From a virus: DNA of 25,668 bases. Location: the IMG/VR virus record IMGVR_UViG_3300017971_000713, positions 1 through 25,668 of that record; one strand, 5' to 3'. Made by a program: the position numbers and the translations under genes. Of the stretch, positions 15,374 to 22,997 are shown piece after piece (the first letter of the stretch is position 1; each line of letters opens with the position of its first letter). Below the pieces are notes generated by a model. That model ran no database searches and had not been told where the DNA came from. It saw nothing but the letters and a program-made list of their open reading frames with translations.

Positions 15374-15711
15374 GCCCGCACCTCTTTACAAGTACAGACC
15401 TGCACGACGTCGCGCTCCTGGATATTTTCAACCGTCAACACCTCAAAAACGCGAGTGCCGTAGACGATCTGATCGGTTTCGCCAATCGTGGCCGCTCCAC
15501 GCAAAGATACCAAGTGCGTCGCCTCGACGTTGATCGACCGATATTCCCAAACCTGAGTCGCCCGTATCGGCGATATGCTGGCCCAATATGTCCCAGCCGT
15601 GCTATAGGCGCGCGTAAAGCCACCCTCGCCGTCGGCCGTGCGCCCGCAGGTTTTTACCGTAACGCGATGCCGCAACTCAGTCGCCAGCGTTTTGCGACCG
15701 CTACGCTCCAC
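15370..15711 (-). CDS. Head-tail adaptor (gp16-like stopper)
   Basis: This 113-aa protein has GTG 15711, with GGAG nine bases upstream, as the best start; the long upstream frame overlaps the previous gene. Family features are TELRHRVTVKT at about 11-21, an aromatic-polar loop GTYWASISPIRATQVWE, and an end TRVFEVLTVENIQERDVVQV. This matches the short beta-barrel head-tail joining proteins (SPP1 gp16 type) that close the portal channel. Normally it directly follows the connector gene, but here a 215-aa unknown gene intervenes. Confidence 0.85.
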   Translation of the reverse strand: MERSGRKTLATELRHRVTVKTCGRTADGEGGFTRAYSTAGTYWASISPIRATQVWEYRSINVEATHLVSLRGAATIGETDQIVYGTRVFEVLTVENIQERDVVQVCTCKEVRA

Positions 15712-16348
15712 AGCGATACTCCATTCGCAAAACCTGATTGTCTCGATATTCAGGCTTGACTTCAAGCATTGTTTCGGAACGATACACCGCCGCCATAATT
15801 TCGCCGTCGGTCCAGTCGATCCCAAACCACGATGTCGCGCTTGATACTTGGCATGGCCGAGAAACATGCGCGCGCCACCAACCAGATGTATCAGGATTGC
15901 CAATTGGCACACCGTTGACAAACTGATATGCCGTCGGAGCCCAGCATATATATTTGTCAACAATGCGATACCCGAACACCGGCCGCATTACCGACTCTGA
16001 AATAATCCGATCTTCGTAAAAATCGTACCGCGTCACACCTTCGCCGCCGACGCAGGCAAAACCCTCGCGCTGGAGCTGCGGAGAAACCAGGCCGGCAGTC
16101 GAAACAACCCGCACGGAGTCGGGGCGCTCCTGGACACTAATGTTGTGTAAGGCTCCGAATTCCTGTTCATAATGCGTTCGCCCGTCGCCATCTGAGCGCC
16201 AATATTCGCACCCCTCACGTATCAAGCCGGTGTCAACTCCGCGCCAAACCAATCGGCGAAGCGTGCCACCAAAACGATAATCGACCGTCGCCACATAGTT
16301 GCGCGTACCAACCGATACGCTATTTCGACGTTTCTTTACGGCCAGCAT
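15701..16348 (-). CDS. Unknown 215-aa protein between connector and adaptor
   Basis: I do not recognise the family. The start is ATG 16348, overlapping the connector stop by 13 bp. The sequence is beta-rich with many aromatic residues (YVATVDYRFGG, YDFYEDRIISESVMRPVFGY, TSGWWRAHVS, SWFGIDWTDG). It has four Cys and neither signal peptide nor transmembrane segment. A jelly-roll or carbohydrate-binding-like sandwich is possible. The place between gp6-like and gp16-like genes is usually empty, so this may be a recent insertion or an extra neck or collar protein. It ends inside the adaptor gene start. Confidence 0.8.
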   Translation of the reverse strand: MLAVKKRRNSVSVGTRNYVATVDYRFGGTLRRLVWRGVDTGLIREGCEYWRSDGDGRTHYEQEFGALHNISVQERPDSVRVVSTAGLVSPQLQREGFACVGGEGVTRYDFYEDRIISESVMRPVFGYRIVDKYICWAPTAYQFVNGVPIGNPDTSGWWRAHVSRPCQVSSATSWFGIDWTDGEIMAAVYRSETMLEVKPEYRDNQVLRMEYRCGA

Positions 16349-16974
16349 ATTCGCTCAGGATTCAGAAGGTTGTAAAACTGTTCCGGCGCCTCGCCAGCCT
16401 CGGCTGTCCGGTTTTCGTACCGCCAGGCACAGTACAGCATAATCGCATCCCGCACCGCCGCCGGGACCGTCGCGCTGGTCGCGCCATACCCGGCCACATA
16501 CCGCACCCGCACAGCATCTATCGGTCTCAGTGTCGCGGTCGGCCAAGTCGTTTCATAAGCCAACGACACGCGGCCAGGCTCGGCATAAAGATCAATCCAA
16601 AAATCATCCGTCCCAACCGACGGATCCGGCTCCGGCGTCGTGCTTGTCGTTTCGTCATTTAGGTGAGTATAGTATAGGATCGTTTCGTCGTTGTCAACGT
16701 CGAAATACGATATCTGCAGCACCTGGCGCAGCGGACACCGCGGAAGCCAAAACATAGACGCCGGGAACGCGTCAAAGCCACACTCCCAGGTCTGTGTAAT
16801 ATACGCCCGCCGCTGGAAGTCTTCTGCCAAGCGGCGCGCCGTTGCGATCCACACGTTCAACACCGCATCTTCGGCGCTGGAGTCGATTCTGGTATGCAAC
16901 CGTACCTCGGCAGCCGTCACCGGCTCAACTGTCGGGGCCGTCACAAGACGCAAGTATTTTCCTATGTGCTCCAT
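16336..16974 (-). CDS. Head-tail connector protein (gp6-like)
   Basis: This 212-aa protein starts at ATG 16974, behind GCGGGGTG; the longer frame overlaps the glycosyltransferase gene. LRLVTAPTVEPVTAAEVRLH at the N-terminus, then helices with EDAVLNVWIATARRLAEDFQ and RRAYITQTW, are the pattern of gp6-like connectors that bind below the portal ring. The C-terminal half has RVRYVAGYGATSATVPAAVR, also usual for the family. An acidic and Thr-rich insert (ETTSTTPEPDPS) lies between the helical and beta parts. Confidence 0.88.
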   Translation of the reverse strand: MEHIGKYLRLVTAPTVEPVTAAEVRLHTRIDSSAEDAVLNVWIATARRLAEDFQRRAYITQTWECGFDAFPASMFWLPRCPLRQVLQISYFDVDNDETILYYTHLNDETTSTTPEPDPSVGTDDFWIDLYAEPGRVSLAYETTWPTATLRPIDAVRVRYVAGYGATSATVPAAVRDAIMLYCAWRYENRTAEAGEAPEQFYNLLNPERICWP

Positions 16975-17678
16975 TTTACACCCCGCAACAGCCAGAAGAT
17001 TTCCCAAAACCGCCGCGAGTCGCCGTATTCGTGCTGCACGACCGCCAAGCGGTCCGGCTTCCAAGAAAACAGGTTCGCCGCGGTGCGCACCTCGGCGATA
17101 ACCGCGCCGCGCTCGCGAGCCGTTGCCGCCGTTGCCGCCAATGCCGGCATTTCGCGGGGAATTGCCGACGCGATCCAGTTTGCCTGCCACAGCCGAAAAA
17201 AATCACGCGCCGCATCCGTTTTGCGAAACCCAACAAACGCACCGTAATAAATCCGAATTGGCACGCCAACGCCAAGAGCCTGCCAAGCCCGCAAGTAATA
17301 TCCCGGCACCCGAGTATTTTCGTCCCAATCCCCATATACCCGCAGCAGCAAATCCGCCGAGTCAAGCAAATCAAACGCGCGCTCTATCCCTGACCGTTGC
17401 ACTGTCGCGTCGCAATCCAGATAAAGCGTGCTCTCATATGGCGAATAGCTCGGCAACGCTGTTTTTATAAACCGGTTGCGCCCGTCAGGCTCCGAAATAT
17501 AAACAAACTCAATGCCCTTTGCCCATTGCCAATCGCGCGAGCGATTGTTTGTGTCTATATTTGTCAACACCGTGATCGGCAAGTCGGTATGCTCGCGCGT
17601 ATAAGACACTGTTCGCGAAGCAATCCGATCGAATCGCTCCCCGAAAACGACAAAGACAATTCCGCGCTCAGCGACCAC
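16962..17678 (-). CDS. GT-A fold glycosyltransferase (neck-side cassette)
   Basis: I chose GTG 17678 (238 aa), with GGGG nine bases upstream and a 11-bp overlap with the FkbM gene; a longer frame runs further into that gene. Strand GIVFVVFGE opens a nucleotide-sugar binding domain. NRFIKTALPSYSPYESTLYL leads into the DxD metal motif D-C-D at about 88-90, as in retaining GT8-like enzymes. Later IRIYYGAFVGFRKTDAARDF and WKPDRLAVVQHEYGD form the acceptor side. It is paired with the methyltransferase upstream, and both are inserted between a small head gene and the connector. The acceptor could be a virion protein or a host glycan. Confidence 0.82.
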   Translation of the reverse strand: MVAERGIVFVVFGERFDRIASRTVSYTREHTDLPITVLTNIDTNNRSRDWQWAKGIEFVYISEPDGRNRFIKTALPSYSPYESTLYLDCDATVQRSGIERAFDLLDSADLLLRVYGDWDENTRVPGYYLRAWQALGVGVPIRIYYGAFVGFRKTDAARDFFRLWQANWIASAIPREMPALAATAATARERGAVIAEVRTAANLFSWKPDRLAVVQHEYGDSRRFWEIFWLLRGVKWST

Positions 17679-18228
17679 TGCGCAATACCCCGTATCCAGG
17701 ATGCACGACAAGCGTATCAATTGCCTCCAGCCGCGATACTAATGCCCTATGCCGTTCAGGTGCGATGCCGCACTTGTTCCAGTGCCATTGCACATGCAAG
17801 ACATCAATCAAACGTATCGCCTGCGTGTCGCAAAGGTGTTCCAGGACATCGTACTCTGCGCCCTCGATGTTCATTTTTACGACAACGTGATCAACTGCGG
17901 CAAATTGTCCCAGCCACCGCGCAAAGTCGATTGTCTGCACAACTACCGGATTCTCAACGTCAAGGTTTCCGGTGCGCTTGTTTTTGCATACCGAAGACCC
18001 CTGCACTTTTTCCGGGCGAACCCGGCTGATGTAAAACGGCAATTCGCCGTCGGCAACCCAGGCCGCTGCGCGAACAACCGTGACGCCCTCGCCGTAGTCG
18101 ACGTCGGCAAGATGCGGATTGCACTCCCAGGCATAGATCGCCGTCTGACCCTCCACAAATGCCCGCGAGCGCCGGAAGGACCCGATTGTCGCCCCGCGAT
18201 AGGCGCCCAAGTCAATAAAAACAGTCAC
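17668..18228 (-). CDS. FkbM-family SAM methyltransferase
   Basis: This 186-aa protein starts at GTG 18228 (GTGA overlap, AAGGGGGT upstream). FIDLGAYRGATI at 4-15 is the SAM-binding loop, WECNP at 34-38 the strand-2 end, and QTIDFARWLGQ followed by VVKMNIEGAEYDVLEHL at about 117-132 is the FkbM signature, in which a D/N-IEGAE motif is typical. FkbM proteins O-methylate sugars and other hydroxyls. The pairing with a glycosyltransferase in the head-tail region suggests decoration of a glycan on the virion or the cell surface, which sequence alone cannot decide. Confidence 0.9.
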   Translation of the reverse strand: MTVFIDLGAYRGATIGSFRRSRAFVEGQTAIYAWECNPHLADVDYGEGVTVVRAAAWVADGELPFYISRVRPEKVQGSSVCKNKRTGNLDVENPVVVQTIDFARWLGQFAAVDHVVVKMNIEGAEYDVLEHLCDTQAIRLIDVLHVQWHWNKCGIAPERHRALVSRLEAIDTLVVHPGYGVLRSGR

Positions 18229-18443
18229 GCGACCCCCTTCCGCGGGCGGCCCCGCCGACGCACCTCGCCGGGAGAGGAAATTGCCCGCTCAGCCGCGACA
18301 GGCGGCAAAATCACACCGTACGCCTGCAGCCTCATCAATCGCAGGCCCTCAGCGTCGATTATGTCGCCCGCCTCGCGCATCGCCGGGACGGCAGCGCCGA
18401 AAAGACGCCCGTCCACAAATCGCCGCGTAACTGTACACCTCAT
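18225..18443 (-). CDS. Small protein with AT-hook-like basic tail
   Basis: This 72-aa protein starts at ATG 18443 behind GCGGGGC. It has a compact N-terminal part (RRFVDGRLFGAAVPAM) and ends in RRRGRPRKGVA, which contains an R-G-R-P core like an AT-hook minor-groove binder. It lies between the decoration-type genes and the FkbM gene. A role at the DNA-filled portal or in capsid assembly is possible, but I know no exact family. Confidence 0.6.
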   Translation of the reverse strand: MRCTVTRRFVDGRLFGAAVPAMREAGDIIDAEGLRLMRLQAYGVILPPVAAERAISSPGEVRRRGRPRKGVA

Positions 18444-18469
18444 AGATGCCCCGCTGCTAAGATGGTGCA

Positions 18470-18491
18470 GCGGAGCCCCGCAGGGCTCCGC
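18470..18491 (-). terminator. Hairpin after the second small structural gene
   Basis: On the minus strand GCGGAGCCC, loop TGCG, GGGCTCCGC forms a perfect 9-bp stem. It starts 12 bases after the stop of the gene at 18504-18965 and has no U tract. Like the hairpins after the tail tube gene and the other small structural gene, it may attenuate transcription or protect the mRNA end of an abundant virion protein gene. Confidence 0.65.
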
Positions 18492-18503
18492 GCCAATAAG
18501 CCC

Positions 18504-18965
18504 TTATGCCGCCTCGACGTACGCACCGTCATCGATGGGCACATAGCAAACGCACCATTTCACACTACCGGTATTGCTAGCCGCGCAGTCCAGATCGATT
18601 GTGCCGGTATTCACTACCACGCCGCGAGTCTGCGCAGGAAGCGCGCCGGCATTTACCCCGATCAGCGCATCGGTGTTCAGCCCTGAAATGCCGAACAGCG
18701 TGCCGACCTCTTTGGCGGTGATGTTCAGCACCGCACAGATGTCGACGCTGGTCCCGGTTGTCGGGTTCGCGGTCAGCTTCGTGTTGTTCGCTTGCGTCTG
18801 AATAACCGTTGTGACCTCGCCGACAATCTGCGATATCAGGACACGACCCCCGACAATGTTGAAAATCGCCGCCGCGGTCGTTTGCGGCAGCGTCGCGGTT
18901 GCCCGGTCGACGCGCAAACCCAGCGTGACCTCGCGCACCGCTTTGCCCGTTGCATTGTTTGCCAC
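18504..18965 (-). CDS. Candidate capsid decoration or minor structural protein B
   Basis: This 153-aa protein starts at GTG 18965 behind AAGGGG. The protein is beta-rich, Ala/Thr-rich and neutral (TTAAAIFNIVGGRVLISQIV, TKLTANPTTGTSVDICAVLN, VGTLFGISGLN). It has no signal peptide and a short charged start (ANNATGKAVREVTLGLRVD). Small proteins of this composition behind the capsid gene are often decoration or head structural proteins; the exact family is not certain. A 9-bp hairpin lies on each side of the gene. Confidence 0.7.
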   Translation of the reverse strand: MANNATGKAVREVTLGLRVDRATATLPQTTAAAIFNIVGGRVLISQIVGEVTTVIQTQANNTKLTANPTTGTSVDICAVLNITAKEVGTLFGISGLNTDALIGVNAGALPAQTRGVVVNTGTIDLDCAASNTGSVKWCVCYVPIDDGAYVEAA

Positions 18966-18989
18966 CGTGATCCCCTTCTGTTAATGTAA

Positions 18990-19010
18990 GGGCCGCCAGT
19001 CCGGCGGCCC
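18990..19010 (-). terminator. Hairpin after the first small structural gene
   Basis: The minus strand reads GGGCCGCC, loop GGACT, GGCGGCCC: an 8-bp stem extended by one A-T pair. It lies in the gap between the stop at 19034 and the ribosome site of the next gene. No U tract follows. It is interpreted as a partial terminator or mRNA stabiliser of the preceding abundant structural gene. Confidence 0.65.
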
Positions 19011-19033
19011 TATGAAAACACCACCGGCCGCGA

Positions 19034-19525
19034 TTACGCGACCGCCGACAGGACATCCGCGCCAGTGTAACGCGGCAGCCACAGCACCGCCACAACACCG
19101 ACCAGACACGCAGTCGCGTCCACCTGGGTCATATTCAGGCGGACGTAACTGTTCCCGGTCGCGCTGTTGACGCTGGCAGCAGCCACAACCGACGGATCAA
19201 CGCTGATCTCATACATGTCATTGGCGGCCGCGGTCGTCGCAAACCCGCTGGCAGTTGCGGCAGCAAGAGCACCCCAGGCGTTTGCATTGGTCGCGGCGAC
19301 CATGCGCCGATACCGAAACGCGATCGCCGTGGTATTGCTCGGGGTCGTGTTGTCGCAGGCGTCGACCGTAATGGTTGCGGTCCCCACCGCCCCGGCGCCC
19401 TTCTGCACCAGGAACGTGCAGGCGCCAAACCCCTTGAGATTCACAACGCTCGACGCCGTGTTAAGCGCCCGGCTTGCCGGCACCAACACGTTGACGATGT
19501 TTCCGAACTTTTGTGTGAAAATCAC
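19034..19525 (-). CDS. Candidate capsid decoration or minor structural protein A
   Basis: This 163-aa protein has two GTG codons in tandem. GTG 19525 gives six bases from a perfect AGGAGG, while the first is too close, so I prefer it. The protein is rich in Ala, Thr and Val strands (VLVPASRALNTASSVVNLKG, AVGTATITVDACDN, ASVNSATGNSYVRLNMTQVD). It has no membrane segment, which fits a head decoration or abundant surface protein. The strong ribosome site, directly after the capsid gene, supports high expression. No known family is certain. Confidence 0.72.
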   Translation of the reverse strand: MIFTQKFGNIVNVLVPASRALNTASSVVNLKGFGACTFLVQKGAGAVGTATITVDACDNTTPSNTTAIAFRYRRMVAATNANAWGALAAATASGFATTAAANDMYEISVDPSVVAAASVNSATGNSYVRLNMTQVDATACLVGVVAVLWLPRYTGADVLSAVA

Positions 19526-19550
19526 CACTGACCTCCTCTGATTGATACCC

Positions 19551-19597
19551 AAAACAACAGTGTTGTGACGGTCGCCCCTCTATGCCCGCCGCGGCGG
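19551..19597 (-). terminator. Inverted repeats after the major capsid gene
   Basis: Directly after the capsid stop the minus strand has the 12-bp palindrome CCGCCGCGGCGG (19597-19586). It is followed by ACAAC-ACT-GTTGT (19566-19554), a weak 5-bp hairpin leading into TTTT. The second resembles a poor intrinsic terminator. Both could lower read-through into downstream genes. The structure is only suggestive. Confidence 0.45.
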
Positions 19598-19599
19598 TG

Positions 19600-20919
19600 T
19601 TACGCCCGCGCTGCCAGTGTCACAAACGGCGAAAGCGTGTTTGTGCTGTTCGCCGGCGTCAGCGTGCTCGACCACATCGGCTGGCCGTCGACGCGCGTCA
19701 CAAACCGGAAAACAGTTTCGTCATACACAAACCGAACATGGATCGACTCTGCGCGCTCAACGCCGCCCTTGTCAATTGTCATATACTGCGACAGGTCCAG
19801 CAGCATGATGTCGCCCAGGTCGCCAAGCGTGTCCGCCTGTTCGATCGGCTCAACCGGCCGCCCCATAAGCGTACCGTAGGGCGCGCCGGCCGCCCCGTTC
19901 GCGGGCAGATACACCGGCACACCGCCAACGCCGACCACCAGCGCCATTGTGAAGAGCTGAGGCTCGATGTCCTGATTGATATACCAGGTTGCATTCCGCC
20001 GCGAGCGGGCAATCATCCGAGACCACATCTTCACGATGTTTTCATAAACGATCGTGTCAGCGGTCTGCCCAGCCTCTTTGGCAACAGTCACCAGCGACGG
20101 CGAATTGAGGATCCCCAGCGGTTGCCCGGCGCCATTGCCGCGGATGATCGCATCGTCGATCAGCCAAGCAAACTCCTCCGGGAAGGCCTCGGAAATTACC
20201 GCGCCAAGCGCCGCGGCATCGTCGAGCAGCTCATCGGTTGCATAGCACAAAGCCGCCAGCTTTTTTAGCTTCAGCTCCATTTTGCGGAACTTCGGCTTGC
20301 TCGCGGTTTTTTCGTCCGCCTCGGCCAGCCAGTAGCCGCGCACGCCGCCCCACCTGGACCCGGTTGCCCGGCTTGTTTCGTCGATCCCGTTGATCGTGAG
20401 CCCGTTCGCGGTCGCACCAACGGGAATGTTCCGACAGCGGCGCGCCAGCGTCGAGGCGTCCATCGCCATACGCAGCAGCTCAGTCGCGTGTGCGGTCTGC
20501 ACCAGGAAACCACCATCGGCCGGCACACCCTCGGAAAGCCCGGTCGCCGCGCGCATCTCATCCGTAACCCGAGCACGCACACTGGCACCGGCGGGCGCAC
20601 ACATCGACGCGACGACCTGCAAAAACTGCCCAAAGCGCAGCATGCGCTCGCGTGCAGTTTCCCGATCAACCGGGCGCCCATTTCCAACCAACGAAGGCGT
20701 CACGGGCGGCGGCGTGCCGTGCATCTCAAGCTGCTGCAGCCGCTCCTCATTTTCAATCTCGGCCTGCAGTTGATCGACCTCGCCGTTCAGCGTTTGCCAC
20801 TCGGCACCCTCGGCCTCGGTCATGCGCCGATCGTCGCGTACCCCTGCGGCGTCTGTGATTTCGCGCATGCGCTTGATTTTCGCAGCGCGATCCTTTTTCA
20901 TCTGCTCCACATTTCTCAT
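19600..20919 (-). CDS. Major capsid protein (HK97 fold)
   Basis: This 439-aa protein starts at ATG 20919, seven bases after AAGGAG; the GTG two codons earlier is too close to it. Residues about 1-70 form a charged coiled-coil delta domain (MKKDRAAKIKRMREITDAAG, NGEVDQLQAEIENEERLQQL) that acts as internal scaffold and is normally cut off by the protease. The mature part has GVPADGGFLVQ at about 131, KLKKLAALCYATDELLDDAA, AIIRGNGAGQPLGILNSPS and a late YLPANGAAGAPYGTLMGRPV, all HK97-family landmarks (E-loop and P-domain). It forms the icosahedral shell. Confidence 0.95.
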   Translation of the reverse strand: MRNVEQMKKDRAAKIKRMREITDAAGVRDDRRMTEAEGAEWQTLNGEVDQLQAEIENEERLQQLEMHGTPPPVTPSLVGNGRPVDRETARERMLRFGQFLQVVASMCAPAGASVRARVTDEMRAATGLSEGVPADGGFLVQTAHATELLRMAMDASTLARRCRNIPVGATANGLTINGIDETSRATGSRWGGVRGYWLAEADEKTASKPKFRKMELKLKKLAALCYATDELLDDAAALGAVISEAFPEEFAWLIDDAIIRGNGAGQPLGILNSPSLVTVAKEAGQTADTIVYENIVKMWSRMIARSRRNATWYINQDIEPQLFTMALVVGVGGVPVYLPANGAAGAPYGTLMGRPVEPIEQADTLGDLGDIMLLDLSQYMTIDKGGVERAESIHVRFVYDETVFRFVTRVDGQPMWSSTLTPANSTNTLSPFVTLAARA

Positions 20920-20939
20920 CCCCACGCTCCTTGATAGGG

Positions 20940-21599
20940 TTAGGTTTTTTCCAACACGTCAAGGCGCCGGCAATTTAGATCAAGCTCGCGCTGCGCCATT
21001 TCCCGCGCGCGCTCGACGGCGCTTTGTTGCGCCCGCAAAATCTCCCGGTATTCGTCCACAGCTCCTTCGGCAGAGCGCAGGCCCGCCGACGTCTGATGAT
21101 ATGCCGGGTTAGTCACCGGGCCAATCTCAAGCAGTTCGGCCCGCAAGATTTCCCGATAATATACCCCCTTTTTTTCAGTCCATTCATCACCGCCCTCGGG
21201 GACGACAAACGCAAACGACGCGCCGCGGACGTTGCCGCGCTCGATGTTTACCTCCAAGTCGCGCCCGTAGGATGTCGGAGGGATCGGCGTGTCAAACTTT
21301 ACGCCGCTCCTGTTTTCGGTCAGCGCCAACGCCGGATCGCTATGGGTCGTCGACAACACAAAATTGGAGTCGTGATTAAAAAAGGACTTCACTTCATGCC
21401 CATCGGCCAGCGACTCGGTAAATGCCCCCTCGCGTATCCGTTCCCGGAACCCCGGAAAAATCTCGACCTCACGCCCATACACAACCCCGTAGCCAACAGC
21501 CCGGCGCGGAGCGTCGCCCTCGGCTCGCAATTCAACACGATCGTTGGACTCCAGCGCAAACGCGCGGACGTTGATCCGATCAAGCTTAAACTTCATCAT
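20940..21599 (-). CDS. Prohead protease (HK97 family, S78)
   Basis: This 219-aa protein starts at ATG 21599 or 21596 behind GCAGGGGGTG, inside the end of the portal gene. The conserved core reads AVGYGVVYGREVEIFPGFRE, then FFNHD with catalytic His at about 76, and GNVRGASFAF with nucleophile Ser at about 128. TNPAYHQTS then ends the protease domain. These are the usual His-Ser residues of S78 prohead proteases, which trim the capsid delta domain and digest themselves. The C-terminal 40 residues are a charged helix. Confidence 0.93.
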   Translation of the reverse strand: MMKFKLDRINVRAFALESNDRVELRAEGDAPRRAVGYGVVYGREVEIFPGFRERIREGAFTESLADGHEVKSFFNHDSNFVLSTTHSDPALALTENRSGVKFDTPIPPTSYGRDLEVNIERGNVRGASFAFVVPEGGDEWTEKKGVYYREILRAELLEIGPVTNPAYHQTSAGLRSAEGAVDEYREILRAQQSAVERAREMAQRELDLNCRRLDVLEKT

Positions 21600-22848
21600 C
21601 ACCCCCTGCGCCGCCATCGCCTGCGCCGGCGGCAATCTGTTGCCCGGCCTGATCGGCCGGCGTCATGTTGCCAGGAACCAGATACATATCGCCATCTGGC
21701 ACCGGATTCATATTCTCAAGCTCGCGAACGTCATTCACCGAGAGCCAGCCCCACTGTCGCCCGGTCGCATACGCCGTATATCGATCGCTCAATTTTCCAC
21801 GCAACAACGCAGCGACCAAAAACTCGGCAAAATGTTCGTTGTCAATCGAAAATAGCTTCGAGGCAATTTCCTGTTCCCATTGAGTCAAATACGGCTGAAG
21901 CGTATACGTCACAAAGCCAGCATTAAGCTCCTCCAAGCCGCTTCCCCAGGATGTCGATTTTTCATGCGACTGCAGCAAATGCAGCGGCACGTTGTAAATC
22001 CTGGCGATGTCGGAAATTGAAAATTGCCGCGACTGCAGGTACTGAGCGTCTTCTGGAGGCATGCCGACCCGCTCAAATTTCATGCCGTCTTCAAGGAACA
22101 TAAGGCGATGCGAGCGCCCAAGCCCCTCATACGGCAAAAACCGTGCCCGGAGTGCCTCTTCCGATTGTTCCTTCATCCGACCCGGATGCGTCAGCAGTCC
22201 AGCCGGGTTAATGCCCTGGCCAAATGTTTTGGCGCCGAACTCGGTCAACGCCAGGCTCATCCCAATCGTTTCGCGATGTACGCCGATCGGCGAAAGCCAT
22301 CCGCCGGTCTGCGCCTGCAGCGACGTAAACACAAGCACGCGATACGCCTGCAGGGCGCGAGTAGTGCCGTCGTCAAGCACAATTTCATAATACAATGCCC
22401 TGGAGTCCGTGCGTTTCGGATTCACGCGCCAAGGCGGAAGAGGCCACAATGCCAGCGCCTCGCCGTAGCGGTCGAACTCGATTTCTGCAATGCCAGCCCC
22501 CCACACATTTTGATGCACCGCCAACAGACGGCGCCAATCAAACGCAGTCAGTTCCGGACACGGCTGATTGTGCAGCAGCCGATACAGCGGATGCTCAGGC
22601 GCACGCATTTTTCCGCGCGGGTCAAGCCGACGATAAACCGGCATCGGGAGCATTGCGATCGCGTGCGCGATCAGCCGGACGCAAGCCCACACCGACGTAA
22701 CCCCAAGCGCGATTGACTCGGAAACAGCCGCCCCCGCTGCGGTTTTTTCTGCAGTCAAATCTGCGACAACCCAAGGGGATTCACCGCGCAAGCCAAAGCT
22801 CGCGCTGCGCTTGTCGCGTCGGCCGAAGAGTTTTGATACCAAGCCCAT
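21586..22848 (-). CDS. Portal protein (HK97 family)
   Basis: This 420-aa protein starts at ATG 22848 behind AGGGGAG, just after a hairpin with a U tract. N-terminal SIALGVTSVWACVRLIAHAI, MLPMPVYRR, a central LLAVHQNVWGAGIAEIEFD, and FSISDIARIYNVPLHLL at about 276-292 are strong HK97 portal signatures. The protein forms the twelve-subunit ring through which DNA enters and leaves. The C-terminus ends in an acidic, Gly-rich tail. It overlaps the protease start by 14 bp. Confidence 0.95.
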   Translation of the reverse strand: MGLVSKLFGRRDKRSASFGLRGESPWVVADLTAEKTAAGAAVSESIALGVTSVWACVRLIAHAIAMLPMPVYRRLDPRGKMRAPEHPLYRLLHNQPCPELTAFDWRRLLAVHQNVWGAGIAEIEFDRYGEALALWPLPPWRVNPKRTDSRALYYEIVLDDGTTRALQAYRVLVFTSLQAQTGGWLSPIGVHRETIGMSLALTEFGAKTFGQGINPAGLLTHPGRMKEQSEEALRARFLPYEGLGRSHRLMFLEDGMKFERVGMPPEDAQYLQSRQFSISDIARIYNVPLHLLQSHEKSTSWGSGLEELNAGFVTYTLQPYLTQWEQEIASKLFSIDNEHFAEFLVAALLRGKLSDRYTAYATGRQWGWLSVNDVRELENMNPVPDGDMYLVPGNMTPADQAGQQIAAGAGDGGAGGDDEV

Positions 22849-22862
22849 CGACTCCCCTCGGT

Positions 22863-22901
22863 AAAAAACGGCCCCGCGCCGCCGCTGCAGTTTGGGGCCG
22901 T
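22863..22901 (-). terminator. Intrinsic terminator-like hairpin before the portal gene
   Basis: On the minus strand ACGGCCCC pairs with GGGGCCGT across an 18-base loop and is followed by six T. This is a full stem plus U tract, only about 15 bases before the portal start codon. An upstream GTCCGCC/GGTGGAC pairing in the same leader is also possible. It may end the terminase transcript or attenuate a new one. Confidence 0.75.
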
Positions 22902-22942
22902 CCACCACCTAGCGGGCAAGAGGCGGACCCACTACTACCGAT

Positions 22943-22971
22943 AGTATATATGCAATTCGGGGTAAATGCAA
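22943..22971 (-). promoter_or_regulatory. Sigma70-like promoter candidate for the structural operon
   Basis: The minus strand has TTGCAT (22971-22966), a 17-base spacer, and TATACT (22948-22943). The -10 matches five of six consensus bases; the -35 matches only three. Transcription would begin near 22936, leaving a leader of about 90 nt that contains the hairpin at 22863-22901. The spacing is ideal but this is one candidate seen by eye. Confidence 0.45.
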
Positions 22972-22997
22972 GCCCTGGCCTGCTTTTTTTGGGCTGG

